From an uncultured Clostridia bacterium (GTDB lineage Bacteria; Bacillota; Clostridia; Oscillospirales; Ruminococcaceae), in NCBI GenBank assembly GCA_947625735.1, contig CANQPL010000018.1, forward strand, positions 1-51,468: a DNA stretch of 51,468 bases, written 5' to 3'. This document shows positions 26,834-36,791 of this stretch, piece after piece (the first letter of the stretch is position 1; the number at the start of each line of letters is the position of its first letter). The position numbers and the translations under genes were made by a program. The notes below the pieces were generated by a model, which saw nothing but the letters and a program-made list of their open reading frames with translations, made no database searches and was not told the DNA's origin.

Positions 26834-28117
26834 TTGAAAATGAACCATAATCTCCCATTTCTCCCCGCTGATATCCTTATACCAAAAAAAGGAATAAATA
26901 TGAACAAATGGTCTGTTGTTGCCTGCGATCAGTTTACATCAGATCCCGCCTACTGGGAGGACGTAAGCCGAATTGTGGGCGATGAACCCTCCTCCCTCCG
27001 TCTCATTCTCCCCGAGGTGTACCTTGATGATCCCAAAAGTGAAGCGATGATAAAAAGCATACGGGAGAATATGGAAAAATATGTAAACGACGGCATTTTT
27101 CGCGAGCTTACCTCCTCCATGATCTATACCGAACGCACTGACAGCACGGGGAAGCTGCGCTGCGGCGTGATTGGTGCGGTGGATCTTGAACAGTATGATT
27201 TCCGCAAAGGCAGCACCTCTCCCATACGTGCCACAGAAGCTACCGTTGCCGAAAGAATACCTCCGAGAATACGGATAAGAGAGGGCGCGCTGCTGGAGCT
27301 GCCCCATATCATGATTCTTATTGATGACCCCGAAAAAACGGTTATTGAGAAAATATCCTCCCATAAGGACAGCCTCGAGCTGCTCTACGACACCGATCTT
27401 ATGAAAAACGGCGGCAGGATCACCGGCAGACTTATGGACAGAAAAACTATTGATGATACCCTGTCCGCCCTTGCGGCTCTGGGCGAAAAGGACAGCTTTG
27501 AGAAAAGAAGCGGTGTAAGCAATGTTCCTCTGCTCCTGTTTGCCATGGGAGACGGTAATCATTCTCTTGCCACTGCAAAGGAGTATTATGAGCGCCTGAA
27601 AAGGGAAAATCCCGGCAAGGATCTTTCCTCTCACCCCGCAAGATACGCCCTTTGCGAGATTGTGAATCTTCACAGCGATGCTCTTGAATTTGAGGCTATC
27701 CACCGCATTGTTACCGATACCGACACCGGGAAGCTCCTTTCTGAAATGACTGCCGCTCTTTCGCTTTCCGAAACGCCGCTGTCGGGCTGCACACAGCACT
27801 TCGATCTTGTGACCGACAGCGGAACGGTGACATACTATATCGGTAAGCCCTCCTCCGACCTGACCGTGGGAAGCGTGCAGAATTTTCTTGACGGCTTTCT
27901 TTCGGAAAACTGCGGAAAAACCGACTATATCCACGGAAAAGAAAGTCTTATCCGTCTTGCGCAGAGGGAGGGGGCAGCAGGCTTTATCCTCCCCGCAATG
28001 AAAAAGGAGGAGCTTTTCCCCGCCGTTATAAGGGACGGCGCACTGCCGAGAAAAACCTTTTCCATGGGACACGCCGAGGATAAAAGATATTATCTTGAAG
28101 CAAGGCGGATAAAATAA
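26834..28117 (+). CDS. DUF1015-family protein (SerK-like)
   Basis: About 427 residues. The family signature is visible at both ends: VACDQFTSDPAYW near residue 25, PRIRIREGALLELPHIM, and GDGNHSLATAK in the middle (the GDGNHR-type loop). One archaeal member, SerK, phosphorylates free serine; whether this one does is not known. The start is either TTG 26834 (6 nt after AAGGA) or ATG 26840 (12 nt). It stands alone. Confidence 0.85.
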   Translation: MKMNHNLPFLPADILIPKKGINMNKWSVVACDQFTSDPAYWEDVSRIVGDEPSSLRLILPEVYLDDPKSEAMIKSIRENMEKYVNDGIFRELTSSMIYTERTDSTGKLRCGVIGAVDLEQYDFRKGSTSPIRATEATVAERIPPRIRIREGALLELPHIMILIDDPEKTVIEKISSHKDSLELLYDTDLMKNGGRITGRLMDRKTIDDTLSALAALGEKDSFEKRSGVSNVPLLLFAMGDGNHSLATAKEYYERLKRENPGKDLSSHPARYALCEIVNLHSDALEFEAIHRIVTDTDTGKLLSEMTAALSLSETPLSGCTQHFDLVTDSGTVTYYIGKPSSDLTVGSVQNFLDGFLSENCGKTDYIHGKESLIRLAQREGAAGFILPAMKKEELFPAVIRDGALPRKTFSMGHAEDKRYYLEARRIK

Positions 28118-28150
28118 ATTTAAAAATTCCAAAAAATTCGGCTTGGGGTA

Positions 28151-28179
28151 TTGTACTCAGGGCAAAAATGTGCTATAAT
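28151..28179 (+). promoter_or_regulatory. Promoter of the tmk operon
   Basis: TTGTAC (28151-28156), TATAAT (28174-28179), 17-bp spacer, with a TGC extended -10 element. Confidence 0.8.
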
Positions 28180-28221
28180 GTATGTCAGAGCCTTTTTAAA
28201 AGCAAAGGAGCAGAAAATATT

Positions 28222-28938
28222 ATGGATAATTTTAGCGGCAGGGGACATCTCATCGTCATTGAGGGAATGGACGGAAGCGGAAAATCCACTCAGTTTGAAC
28301 GGCTCACTGCTCTGCTTTCCCCAAAAAACAGGATAATGGGGATAAGCTTCCCCGAGTACGACAAGCCCTCTGCGGCACTGGTAAAAATGTACCTTTCGGG
28401 CGAATTTTCCAAAAATGCGGCAGATGTGAACCCCTATGCCGCCTCTACTTTCTATGCAGCCGACAGATACGCAAGCTATAAGCTGTACTGGGAAAAATTC
28501 TACAGCGAAGGCGGCACGGTGATAGCGGGCAGGTATGTCAGCTCCAATGCCGTACACCAGACACCTAAGCTCCCGCAGGAGCAGTGGGACGGCTTTCTTG
28601 AATGGCTTTCGGATTATGAATATGACAAGCTGGGACTCCCCCGTCCCGATATTACCATTCTCCTCGATGTTACGGAGGAAATATCCGAAAAGCGGCTTAT
28701 GGACCGCTATCGGGGAGATGATTCAAAAAAGGATATCCATGAGGCGGACAAAAGCTATATGCGGCTCTGTCGGGAATGCGCTCTTTACTGCGCACAAAAG
28801 CTGGGCTGGGAAGTTATCCCCTGTACAGATGAGTGGGGCAGGGAGCTTTCTCCCGATGAGATAACAAGCAGGATACTCCGTATACTTGATGAGCATTTGG
28901 GCAAATATACTATATTAAATGAGGTCAGCGGCAAATGA
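28222..28938 (+). CDS. tmk: Thymidylate kinase
   Basis: 238 residues. It phosphorylates dTMP to dTDP. The P-loop reads EGMDGSGKST near residue 13; the lid segment lies around RLMDRYRGDD and the DITILLDV strand is typical. I chose the ATG at 28222, 11 nt after AAGGAG; an in-frame ATG at 28168 overlaps the -10 box. It is longer than the usual 205-215, with an extended C-terminus. Its stop overlaps the next gene by 4 bp. Confidence 0.9.
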   Translation: MDNFSGRGHLIVIEGMDGSGKSTQFERLTALLSPKNRIMGISFPEYDKPSAALVKMYLSGEFSKNAADVNPYAASTFYAADRYASYKLYWEKFYSEGGTVIAGRYVSSNAVHQTPKLPQEQWDGFLEWLSDYEYDKLGLPRPDITILLDVTEEISEKRLMDRYRGDDSKKDIHEADKSYMRLCRECALYCAQKLGWEVIPCTDEWGRELSPDEITSRILRILDEHLGKYTILNEVSGK

Positions 28939-29813
28939 TCGAATTTAAAACCATCGCAATTTCCGACAAGCCGTGGATCGACAGTCTGCTGAGGCTTTCC
29001 GACTTCCGCGGCTGCGAATACTGCTTTGCCAACAATATGGCATGGCGGCGGCTTTCTGACACAAAGATAACAAGATACAAGGATTTTTACATTTCCTGCT
29101 CCTTTGACGGGGGCGTGAGGTTCACTTTTCCCGCAGGCATGGGAAATTATGCAGAAGCATTTGAAGAAATGCGCCGATTTTCCGAATCCTGCGGCTCTCC
29201 CCTTGTGATAGGCTCTGTCACTCCCGACAAGCTCCCTCTCTTTGAGGAGCTTTTTTCCCCGGACAGCTTTGAAGTATTCACAGACGAGGGAAGCTGGGAT
29301 TATGTCTACAGGCAGCAGGACCTTGCAAGCCTTGCGGGGAAAAAATATCACGCAAAGAGAAATCATCTTAAAAAGCTGCCCGTGGACTGCGTTTATTCCG
29401 CAATGACCGAAAAGGATTTTGACGACTGCATCACCTACGCCGCCAATGCTTACAGCCGCAGCGGTTATGACGATTTTTCAAAAATATGCGAGCAGTTTGC
29501 CATTAACACATATTTCAGCAATTTTTATGAGCTGGGTCTTACGGGAGGAGTTTTAAGACAGGGCGGCAGGGTCATTGCCTTTACCATAGGCGAAAGGATA
29601 AACAGCGACACTCTGGGCGTTCATATTGAAAAAGCAGATGCCGATATACCCGGGGCATACCCCGCTGTCAACAATTTCTTTGCTTCATCGGCAGGAAAGG
29701 GCTTTGAGTACGTCAACCGTGAGGAGGATATGGGCATTGAGGGACTGCGCAAAGCAAAACGCTCCTACTATCCCGTATTTATGATACAGAAGTATACCGT
29801 TAAATTCAAATAG
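28935..29813 (+). CDS. DUF2156 (phosphatidylglycerol lysyltransferase C-terminal-like) protein
   Basis: 292 residues with the GNAT-like fold of the MprF catalytic domain: the KKYHAKRNHLKK helix near 150 and EDMGIEGLRKAKRSYYP near the C-terminus are typical of DUF2156. It lacks the MprF membrane part, so it is a soluble acyl- or aminoacyl-transferase of unknown substrate. ATGA overlap with tmk. Confidence 0.85.
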   Translation: MIEFKTIAISDKPWIDSLLRLSDFRGCEYCFANNMAWRRLSDTKITRYKDFYISCSFDGGVRFTFPAGMGNYAEAFEEMRRFSESCGSPLVIGSVTPDKLPLFEELFSPDSFEVFTDEGSWDYVYRQQDLASLAGKKYHAKRNHLKKLPVDCVYSAMTEKDFDDCITYAANAYSRSGYDDFSKICEQFAINTYFSNFYELGLTGGVLRQGGRVIAFTIGERINSDTLGVHIEKADADIPGAYPAVNNFFASSAGKGFEYVNREEDMGIEGLRKAKRSYYPVFMIQKYTVKFK

Positions 29814-29827
29814 AAAGGACGATAGAT

Positions 29828-30370
29828 ATGATCTATGTTTTTCTTGCAGAGGGCTTTGAGGAGATCGAAGCTGTGACACCTATCGACACACTGAGAAGAT
29901 GCGGTCTTGACGTTTGCACCGTAGGTGTTACGGGAAAGGTCGTGACAGGTTCACACGGCATTCCCGTTACCTGCGATAAGGTAATTGACGAAGTGTCAGA
30001 GGACGGAATAGAAGCTCTTGTACTCCCCGGAGGAATGCCCGGGACAAAGAACCTTGCCGCCTGTGAAAAGCTCACAAAGCTGATAGTCCGCTGTCACAAC
30101 AAGGGCGTGCTTATCGGTGCTATCTGTGCTGCTCCCACGGTGCTGGGAGGATTGGGACTTCTTTCGGGAAGAGAGGCTGTGTGCTATCCCGGCATGGAAA
30201 GCGGTCTTGGCGGTGCAAAAAGCTCGGATAAGCCCTGCGTTAAGGACGGGAATATCATTACATCAAGGGGCGCAGGCACGGCGCTTGACTTCTCCTATGC
30301 CCTTATTACCGCTCTTAAAGGCGGGGCTGCGGCAGAGGAGCTTGCTCATAACATTGTATGGAAACGCTGA
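29828..30370 (+). CDS. DJ-1/PfpI family protein
   Basis: 180 residues, class I glutamine amidotransferase-like fold. The family segments AEGFEEIEA (with the conserved acidic residue) and the nucleophile elbow AICAAP with Cys are present, plus LPGGMPG. DJ-1/YajL/ThiJ proteins act as glyoxalase-like or protein-protecting enzymes. It overlaps the next gene by 13 bp. Confidence 0.92.
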   Translation: MIYVFLAEGFEEIEAVTPIDTLRRCGLDVCTVGVTGKVVTGSHGIPVTCDKVIDEVSEDGIEALVLPGGMPGTKNLAACEKLTKLIVRCHNKGVLIGAICAAPTVLGGLGLLSGREAVCYPGMESGLGGAKSSDKPCVKDGNIITSRGAGTALDFSYALITALKGGAAAEELAHNIVWKR

Positions 30371-30984
30371 ACAGAGGGGTCATACCCCCATGCTCCGCCG
30401 CAGGTGATATACGTGAGTACAAAAAGCAGCTAAGGGCAGTCTGCCGTCAGAAGCGTTCTGAAATGTCCCCCGGGGAGAAAGCCGAAAAGGACGGGCGTAT
30501 ACTTGAAAAAATACTCTCCTGCGGGGTCTACAAAAGCTCAGAGATAATCCTTACCTACGTTTCCACCGATATTGAGGTGGATACACGGAGCTTTATCCGA
30601 CACGCCGTAAATGACGGCAAACGCATTGCCGTACCCCGCTGCATTGACGGCACAAGAGAAATGGACTTCCACTTCATTGACGGAGAAAGCTGTCTTGAAA
30701 AGGGTGCTTTCGGTGTATATGAGCCTGTCCCCGAAAAAAGCATGGGAAAATATTACAGGCAGTCATCACAGGTTTTGTGCATTATCCCCGGACTGGGATT
30801 TGATATGCAGGGCTACCGTTTAGGCTACGGAAAGGGATATTATGACAGGTTCCTGTCTGTCCACCCCGAGCTTTTCAAAATGGGCATCTGCTACTGCTCA
30901 TGCACTTTCAATTCCCTTATTCACGGCAGATTTGACATAAGCTCCGATATGCTCGTTACCGACAAATATATAAAGTGCTTCTGA
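30358..30984 (+). CDS. 5-formyltetrahydrofolate cyclo-ligase
   Basis: 208 residues. It converts 5-formyl-THF to 5,10-methenyl-THF using ATP. The signature LGYGKGYYDRF near 160-170 and the N-terminal basic helix REYKKQLRAVCRQKR are clear. The ATG at 30358 lies inside the DJ-1 gene end and has only a distant GAGGAG, so the first 17 residues are less certain. Confidence 0.93.
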   Translation: METLNRGVIPPCSAAGDIREYKKQLRAVCRQKRSEMSPGEKAEKDGRILEKILSCGVYKSSEIILTYVSTDIEVDTRSFIRHAVNDGKRIAVPRCIDGTREMDFHFIDGESCLEKGAFGVYEPVPEKSMGKYYRQSSQVLCIIPGLGFDMQGYRLGYGKGYYDRFLSVHPELFKMGICYCSCTFNSLIHGRFDISSDMLVTDKYIKCF

Positions 30985-31018
30985 CTTATTCGTTCTTTTT
31001 AATACACGGAGGTTTATT

Positions 31019-32263
31019 ATGGCTGAAAAAAATACCGATGAGATAAATATTACCGATGTCCCCGATGAAAGCCCTGCGGATACGGAATATGATGAGGATA
31101 CACCCGACAGCAGCGAGGACTTTGATGAGGAGGACGAAGAGGACGAGGACGATGAGGAGGAGGAACGCCGCAGACGCAAGGAGGAGCGACGGAGAAAGAA
31201 ACGCCGCAGAAGATCGGGCGGACGCCTTATCTTTGCCATAGTAATGGTTACTCTTATCATGTCTATAGGCGTTTTCAGCGCACTGGGAGTTATCTCTGTT
31301 GCACAGGAAATGCTGGGTCTTAAACGTACAAACGCCGATTTCAGCGTAGAGATCCCCAACGATTCGGGTACAGAGGCGATCGCCAATATCCTTGCTGATG
31401 AGGGGATAATCTCAAATCCCACGCTGTTCCGCATAGTTTCCAAGCTAAAAGGCGCAGACGGAACATTTGTGGCGGGCATACATACCCTTAACCCGAACAT
31501 GACCTATAACGCACTTATAGAAGCACTTCAGGAGGAGGCTATCAATCCGAGAGAATTTATCGAGATCACCTTCCCCGAGGGAATACGTCTTATAGATGCA
31601 GCCAAAAAATTGGAAGATGCGGGCGTCTGCCCTGCCGATGATTTCATAAAGGCGTTCAATTCCTCGAGCTTCGGCTTTGACTTTGAAAAGGACGTCACCG
31701 CAAGCGTCAAGAAATTCTATAAAATGGAGGGGTATTTCTTCCCCGATACCTACCAGTTCTATCTTGATGAAGATCCGAAAAATGTTGCAAAAACCGTTTA
31801 CAGGAATTTTGACTACAGGGTAACGCCCAATGAATTCGGACGTATGGAGGACATGGGTCTTACCCTTGAAGAAACAATGACACTTGCCTCCATTGTACAG
31901 GCTGAGGCGGCGGGCAAAACGGATATGCGGCTTGTGGCATCGGTATTTCTTAATCGTCTTAATTCTCCCGATACATTCCCGCTCCTGCAATCCGATCCTA
32001 CCACCAAATATGTAAATGAGGTCATAAAGCCCAATCTGGAGGTATATTCACAGACAATATGCGATGCCTACGATACCTATATTGGCGCAGGACTGCCCCC
32101 CGGACCTATCTGCAATCCGGGTCTTGAAGCGATAAATGCAGTGCTGTACCCCACAGAATCCGATTACTACTATTTCTGCTCAAACATCGAGACAGAGGAA
32201 TTTTACTATGCCGAAACTCTCGAGGAGCATGAACAGAATCTTGTGCTGGCAGGTCTTGCCTGA
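31019..32263 (+). CDS. mltG: MltG endolytic transglycosylase
   Basis: 414 residues. Residues 1-45 are extremely acidic, 46-65 strongly basic, then one membrane helix (about 70-95) and the YceG domain outside the cell. MltG cuts nascent peptidoglycan strands and sets glycan length. The catalytic segment reads LASIVQAEA, where Escherichia coli has ASIVEKE; the first Glu is Gln here, while a Glu two positions later is kept. The end has the usual GLPPGPICNPG segment. RBS GGAGG. Confidence 0.92.
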   Translation: MAEKNTDEINITDVPDESPADTEYDEDTPDSSEDFDEEDEEDEDDEEEERRRRKEERRRKKRRRRSGGRLIFAIVMVTLIMSIGVFSALGVISVAQEMLGLKRTNADFSVEIPNDSGTEAIANILADEGIISNPTLFRIVSKLKGADGTFVAGIHTLNPNMTYNALIEALQEEAINPREFIEITFPEGIRLIDAAKKLEDAGVCPADDFIKAFNSSSFGFDFEKDVTASVKKFYKMEGYFFPDTYQFYLDEDPKNVAKTVYRNFDYRVTPNEFGRMEDMGLTLEETMTLASIVQAEAAGKTDMRLVASVFLNRLNSPDTFPLLQSDPTTKYVNEVIKPNLEVYSQTICDAYDTYIGAGLPPGPICNPGLEAINAVLYPTESDYYYFCSNIETEEFYYAETLEEHEQNLVLAGLA

Positions 32264-32289
32264 TTTCACGGAAACGAAAGGATATTTTT

Positions 32290-33519
32290 ATGACGGATAA
32301 GCTCGAGATACTCGCCCCCGCAGGCGATGAGGAGCGGCTTCATGCTGCTGTGGATTTCGGCGCAGATGCAGTATATCTCGGCGGCACTGCCTTCGGAATG
32401 AGGGCGGCTCCGAAAAATTTCAGCGGCACCGCTTTCGGTGATGCGGTGAAATTCTGCCATGAACGGGGAGTAAAGGTCTACCTTACCTGCAACACTCTGC
32501 CGAGAAACAGCGATATACCCGACTTTGAGCCTTTTATCAGACAGGCTGAACAGTGGGGCGTTGATGCTGCTATCGTTGCCGATGTGGGACTTATGTCCCT
32601 TGTAAAAAAATATACCCCCGATCTCCCTATACATATGTCTACTCAGACGGGCATAGTAAATTACGTTACCGCAAACACTCTTTACAATATGGGAGCAAAA
32701 CGGGTTATCCTTGCACGGGAGCTGAGTCTTGAGGAGGTTGCCGAAATAAGGGCAAAAACCCCTCCCGGACTGGAAATAGAGGTTTTTGTACACGGAGCTA
32801 TGTGCGTTGCCTTTTCCGGAAGATGTCTGCTCTCCTCCTATCTGGTAAACCGTGACGCTAACAGAGGACAGTGCGCCCAGCCCTGCCGCTGGGGTTATCA
32901 TCTTATGGAGGAAAAGCGTGAGGGACAGTTCTTTCCCGTATTTGAGGACGAAAAGGGTACGTATATCCTTAATTCAAAGGATATGTGCATGATAGATCAT
33001 ATCGACAAGCTGGCAGAGGCGGGCGTTACAAGCCTGAAAATCGAGGGACGGGCAAAATCCGCCTATTATGTATCGGTAATTACAAATGCCTACCGTCAGG
33101 CGGCGGATATTTATGCAAAGAATCCCGAAAACTTCCTGCTCCCCGACTATGTGCGGGAGGAGGTATTCAAGGTGAGCCACCGTGACTACTGCACGGGATT
33201 TTTCTTCGGTCACCCATCGGAATGCAGACAGTATTACAGCGACAGCGGCTATATCCGCTCATGGGACGTGTGCGCCGTTATTGACAGATGCGAAAACGGC
33301 AGGATCTTCGCCGAACAGAGAAACAAATTCTCCGTGGGCGATGTGACGGAAATACTCGCCCCCGGGAAAAAGCCCGTGAAATATACCGTGACAGAGATCG
33401 TCAATGCAGAGGGAGAATGTGTTGAGGATACCCGCCATGCCGCAATGAAATTTTCCATGCCGAATACTGCGGACATTGATTTCCCGCCCCATTCCATTAT
33501 AAGAAAGCAGGCAAATTAA
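32290..33519 (+). CDS. U32-family protein, probable tRNA hydroxylation factor (TrhP-like)
   Basis: 409 residues. The U32 signature EVFVHGAMCVAFSGRC, followed by the cysteine-rich NRGQCAQPCRW, is present and would bind an Fe-S cluster. U32 proteins TrhP and RlhA install 5-hydroxyuridine in tRNA or 23S rRNA. In Bacillus subtilis the TrhP genes lie next to mltG (yrrL), as here, which favours TrhP. Only one copy is found, whereas B. subtilis has two. Confidence 0.88.
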   Translation: MTDKLEILAPAGDEERLHAAVDFGADAVYLGGTAFGMRAAPKNFSGTAFGDAVKFCHERGVKVYLTCNTLPRNSDIPDFEPFIRQAEQWGVDAAIVADVGLMSLVKKYTPDLPIHMSTQTGIVNYVTANTLYNMGAKRVILARELSLEEVAEIRAKTPPGLEIEVFVHGAMCVAFSGRCLLSSYLVNRDANRGQCAQPCRWGYHLMEEKREGQFFPVFEDEKGTYILNSKDMCMIDHIDKLAEAGVTSLKIEGRAKSAYYVSVITNAYRQAADIYAKNPENFLLPDYVREEVFKVSHRDYCTGFFFGHPSECRQYYSDSGYIRSWDVCAVIDRCENGRIFAEQRNKFSVGDVTEILAPGKKPVKYTVTEIVNAEGECVEDTRHAAMKFSMPNTADIDFPPHSIIRKQAN

Positions 33520-33580
33520 AAGCCCCCTGTATATGTGAAATATGTACAAATCAGATGAAAAAAAATTTGCATAAATGCAA

Positions 33581-33609
33581 TTGACAATTTGCAGAAAAAA
33601 TGATAAAAT
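33581..33609 (+). promoter_or_regulatory. Promoter of the first solute-binding protein gene
   Basis: TTGACA (33581-33586) and TAAAAT (33604-33609) with a 17-bp spacer. Confidence 0.8.
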
Positions 33610-33679
33610 TATATTAAATAATATGTGTTTCTATGCCCGTTTACAGATGTAACGGAGCGCATATCACAAGGAGGAAAAT

Positions 33680-35128
33680 ATGAAAAACTTTAAGAAAACA
33701 CTGGCGGGTGTATCGGCACTTGCATTTGCAATGAGCATGACTGCCTGCGGCGGCGGCTCGGAAAGCGGCGGAGATACAACTACCGCTCCTGTTGAAACTA
33801 CTACGGGTGCTACCGTGGAAATCAACACCGCTACAGTAGCTGAGGAGGATCAGCAGACACTTGATAAAATGGCTGAGGAGAATCTTCAGGACATCGAGCT
33901 TGAAAACAAGACTATCAAGTGGCTCGCTCACTATGATATCAACCCCTCTACAGACGGCAAATCCGAAAATATCGCACTTAACCTTTTCAAGAACAAATAC
34001 GGCGGAGAGATCCAGTGGTACACCACCACATGGGATACAAGATACTCCGACCTTTCTACATATGTACTGGGCGGCGAGGGCATTGACTTCTTCCCCGCAG
34101 ATACTGCAGCTCTCCCCAAGGGCGTTGTAAACGGTATGTTCCAGCCTGTTGACGATCTTATCGACATAAACTCTCCTCTCTGGGAAGATATGAAAGAGGC
34201 ATATGAGATCCACAACTACAACGGCAAGCATTATCAGATAGTAAACTCCGTTACAGCGGCAATGCTCTGTATCTACAACACCGAGACAATTGCAGAAAAC
34301 GGCTACGAGGATCCTTGGGATCTTTACAAGGCAGGCGAGTGGAACTGGGATAAGTTCACCTCAATGCTGGAGGATTTCGTAGATCCCGATGCTGAAAGAT
34401 ACGGTCTTGATAACTGGTACAACGAACAGGCTCTCTATATGTCTGCGGGCGTACCTGCCATTTCTTCGGAAAACGGCTCCCTTAAGGTAAACATTATGGA
34501 TCCCACACTGGAAAAGGCTATGAATTTCCAGTATGACCTTTATAACAAGGGTCTTGTTCTCGATCTCTCCCTCTTTGACTGGTCGATCCAGCCCCAGTTC
34601 ATGGGCGAAAAGAAGGAGCTGTTCTGGATAGGCGGTCCTTGGGAGGTAAATACCGCTCCCGATACATGGACGACACAGATACCTCCCGAGAATTTAGGCT
34701 TTGCGCCTGTTCCCTCTCCTGCAGGCTCTGATCCCTACCAGTACGCAACCCTTGACGGCTGGGTAATATGCAAGGGCGCATCAAATCCCACAGGCGTTGC
34801 AATGTTTGCCGAGTGCACACGTCTTGCAAGTCTGAACGATGAGGCTATCGCCATTTCCGATGCACAGAGAAAGGCTGATGCGGGCTGGAGCGATGAGCTT
34901 ATCGCAAGAGAAAAGGAGATAAATGCACTTGCACAGCAGTATCCTGTTGTTGACCTTGCTACAGGCGTTTCCACAGACGTTGCCTCCATTACCACAGACG
35001 GCGGCTCCGAAATAGGTCTCAGAGCTGCATTCCACGGCACTGACTGGGCTACCACAAGAGACGAGATCGGAAGCGTTGTTGAAACTCTTACCGCTGAAGT
35101 AGATGAGCAGCTTAAAGCTCTCGCTTGA
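33680..35128 (+). CDS. Extracellular solute-binding lipoprotein, copy 1
   Basis: 482 residues, type 1 (sugar-type) substrate-binding protein. A lipoprotein signal ends SMTAC (Cys at residue 23), followed by a Gly/Ser/Thr linker to about residue 50 and the mature domain from NKTIKWLAHYD onward. The ligand is not deducible; aromatic residues in WNWDKFTSML and elsewhere suit carbohydrate binding. No ABC permease or ATPase gene lies beside it. A second copy follows after 96 bp. RBS AAGGAGG. Confidence 0.85.
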   Translation: MKNFKKTLAGVSALAFAMSMTACGGGSESGGDTTTAPVETTTGATVEINTATVAEEDQQTLDKMAEENLQDIELENKTIKWLAHYDINPSTDGKSENIALNLFKNKYGGEIQWYTTTWDTRYSDLSTYVLGGEGIDFFPADTAALPKGVVNGMFQPVDDLIDINSPLWEDMKEAYEIHNYNGKHYQIVNSVTAAMLCIYNTETIAENGYEDPWDLYKAGEWNWDKFTSMLEDFVDPDAERYGLDNWYNEQALYMSAGVPAISSENGSLKVNIMDPTLEKAMNFQYDLYNKGLVLDLSLFDWSIQPQFMGEKKELFWIGGPWEVNTAPDTWTTQIPPENLGFAPVPSPAGSDPYQYATLDGWVICKGASNPTGVAMFAECTRLASLNDEAIAISDAQRKADAGWSDELIAREKEINALAQQYPVVDLATGVSTDVASITTDGGSEIGLRAAFHGTDWATTRDEIGSVVETLTAEVDEQLKALA

Positions 35129-35224
35129 TCCGTTCACAATTTTCAGACAGCAATTCTGAAATAAATAATATATTTTGACGGGAGGAGCTTAAATTCTCCC
35201 GTCAAGAAGAAAGAAGGAGTAAAT

Positions 35225-36676
35225 ATGAATAGCTTTAAGAAGACGCTTGCAGGTGTTTCTGCGCTGACCCTTACTCTGTCCATGACAGCCTGCGGCGGCG
35301 GCAATGACGGCGGCAGCGGCGACGAAACTACAGCGCCCGCAGAAACTACCACACAGGTAACAGTTGACATCAACACCGAAACTGTAGCCGAAGCAGATCA
35401 GATGACACTGGACGAGGTAGCTGACGCTAATCTTCAGGACGTGGAGCTTGAAAACAAGACTATCAAGTGGCTTGCTCACTATGACATCAACCCCTCTACC
35501 TCGGGCGCATCAGAGTCTGTTGCCCTTAACTTCTTCAAGAACAAGTACGGCGGTGAGATCAAGTGGTATCAGACCACATGGGATACAAGATACTCCGACC
35601 TTTCTACATATGTACTGGGCGGCGAGGGCATTGACTTCTTCCCCGCAGATACCGCAGCTCTCCCCAAGGGCGTTGTAAACGGTATGTTCCAGCCTGTTGA
35701 CGATCTTATTGATATCAACGCTCCTCTCTGGGAGGATATGAAGGACGCTTACGAGATCAACAACTACAACGGCAAGCATTATGAGATAGTAAACTCTGTA
35801 TCCGCGGAAGCAGTTGTGATCTACAACAAGCAGACCATTTCCGAACAGGGTCTTGACGATCCCTGGGAGCTTTACAAGGCAGGCGAATGGAACTGGGATA
35901 AATTCACATCCATGCTGGAAAACTTTGTTGACGAGGACGCAGAGCAGTACGGTCTTGACGGCTTCTGGGCAGAAAAGGCACTGTTTTTGTCCGCAGGTGT
36001 TCCCTCTATCTCCTCCGTTGACGGTACTCTGACCGTAAACCTGATGGATCCTACAGTTGATAAGGCACAGAACTGGATGTATGAGCTTTACAACAAGGGT
36101 CTTGTTATAAACAGAGAGATCTTTGACTGGAATGAGCAGCCTCAGTTCATGGGCGAGGGCAAGGAGCTGTTCTACATTGTGGGCGCATGGGCAGTACAGG
36201 CAGCTCCCGAAACATGGACCACAAAGATAAGCCCCGAAAATCTCGGTCTTGCACCTGTTCCCTCACCTGCAGGCTCCGATCCTTATCAGGGTGCAACTCT
36301 TGACGGCTGGGTAATATGCAAGGGCGCAGACAATCCTCAGGGTGTTGCCCTCTTTGCAGAGTGCAACCGTCTCCAGAACACCAACGATCAGGCGATCGCC
36401 ATTGCAGATGAAAAGGCTAAGGCTGACTATGGCTGGTCCGATGAGCTTATTTCGATCAACAAGGAGATAAACGCACTTGCACAGCAGTATCCTGTTGTTG
36501 ACCTTGCTACAGGTGTTTCCACAGATGTTGCTTCTATCACCACAGACGGCGGCGACAATATCGGTCTTAGAGCTGCAATGCACGGCGTTGAGTGGGCTAC
36601 CAACAGAGACGAGATCGCAAGCGTTGTTGAGACACTTACTCAAGAGGTTGACGCTCAGATCAAGGAGCTTACCTGA
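35225..36676 (+). CDS. Extracellular solute-binding lipoprotein, copy 2
   Basis: 483 residues, tandem paralog of copy 1 with the same layout: signal ending SMTAC, linker, and the NKTIKWLAHYD start of the domain. Most of the gene has diverged, but 34026-34160 and the equivalent 35573-35707 are almost identical in DNA, as is a stretch near the 3' end, which suggests gene conversion. RBS AAGGAG. A terminator follows. Again no permease partner is present. Confidence 0.85.
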   Translation: MNSFKKTLAGVSALTLTLSMTACGGGNDGGSGDETTAPAETTTQVTVDINTETVAEADQMTLDEVADANLQDVELENKTIKWLAHYDINPSTSGASESVALNFFKNKYGGEIKWYQTTWDTRYSDLSTYVLGGEGIDFFPADTAALPKGVVNGMFQPVDDLIDINAPLWEDMKDAYEINNYNGKHYEIVNSVSAEAVVIYNKQTISEQGLDDPWELYKAGEWNWDKFTSMLENFVDEDAEQYGLDGFWAEKALFLSAGVPSISSVDGTLTVNLMDPTVDKAQNWMYELYNKGLVINREIFDWNEQPQFMGEGKELFYIVGAWAVQAAPETWTTKISPENLGLAPVPSPAGSDPYQGATLDGWVICKGADNPQGVALFAECNRLQNTNDQAIAIADEKAKADYGWSDELISINKEINALAQQYPVVDLATGVSTDVASITTDGGDNIGLRAAMHGVEWATNRDEIASVVETLTQEVDAQIKELT

Positions 36677-36753
36677 TAATCACTCTAACAAAAAAATAAT
36701 ATAAAAGTGACTGTGCCGAATGGCAGGTCACATAGACCCAAAGCATAAAATTT

Positions 36754-36791
36754 AACGGAGCTTCTGCTATTGCAAAAGCTCCGTTTTTTTT
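36754..36791 (+). terminator. Terminator after the solute-binding protein genes
   Basis: AACGGAGCTT (36754-36763) pairs perfectly with AAGCTCCGTT (36776-36785), then a run of T. It sits just beyond the stop of the convergent SOD gene. Confidence 0.9.
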
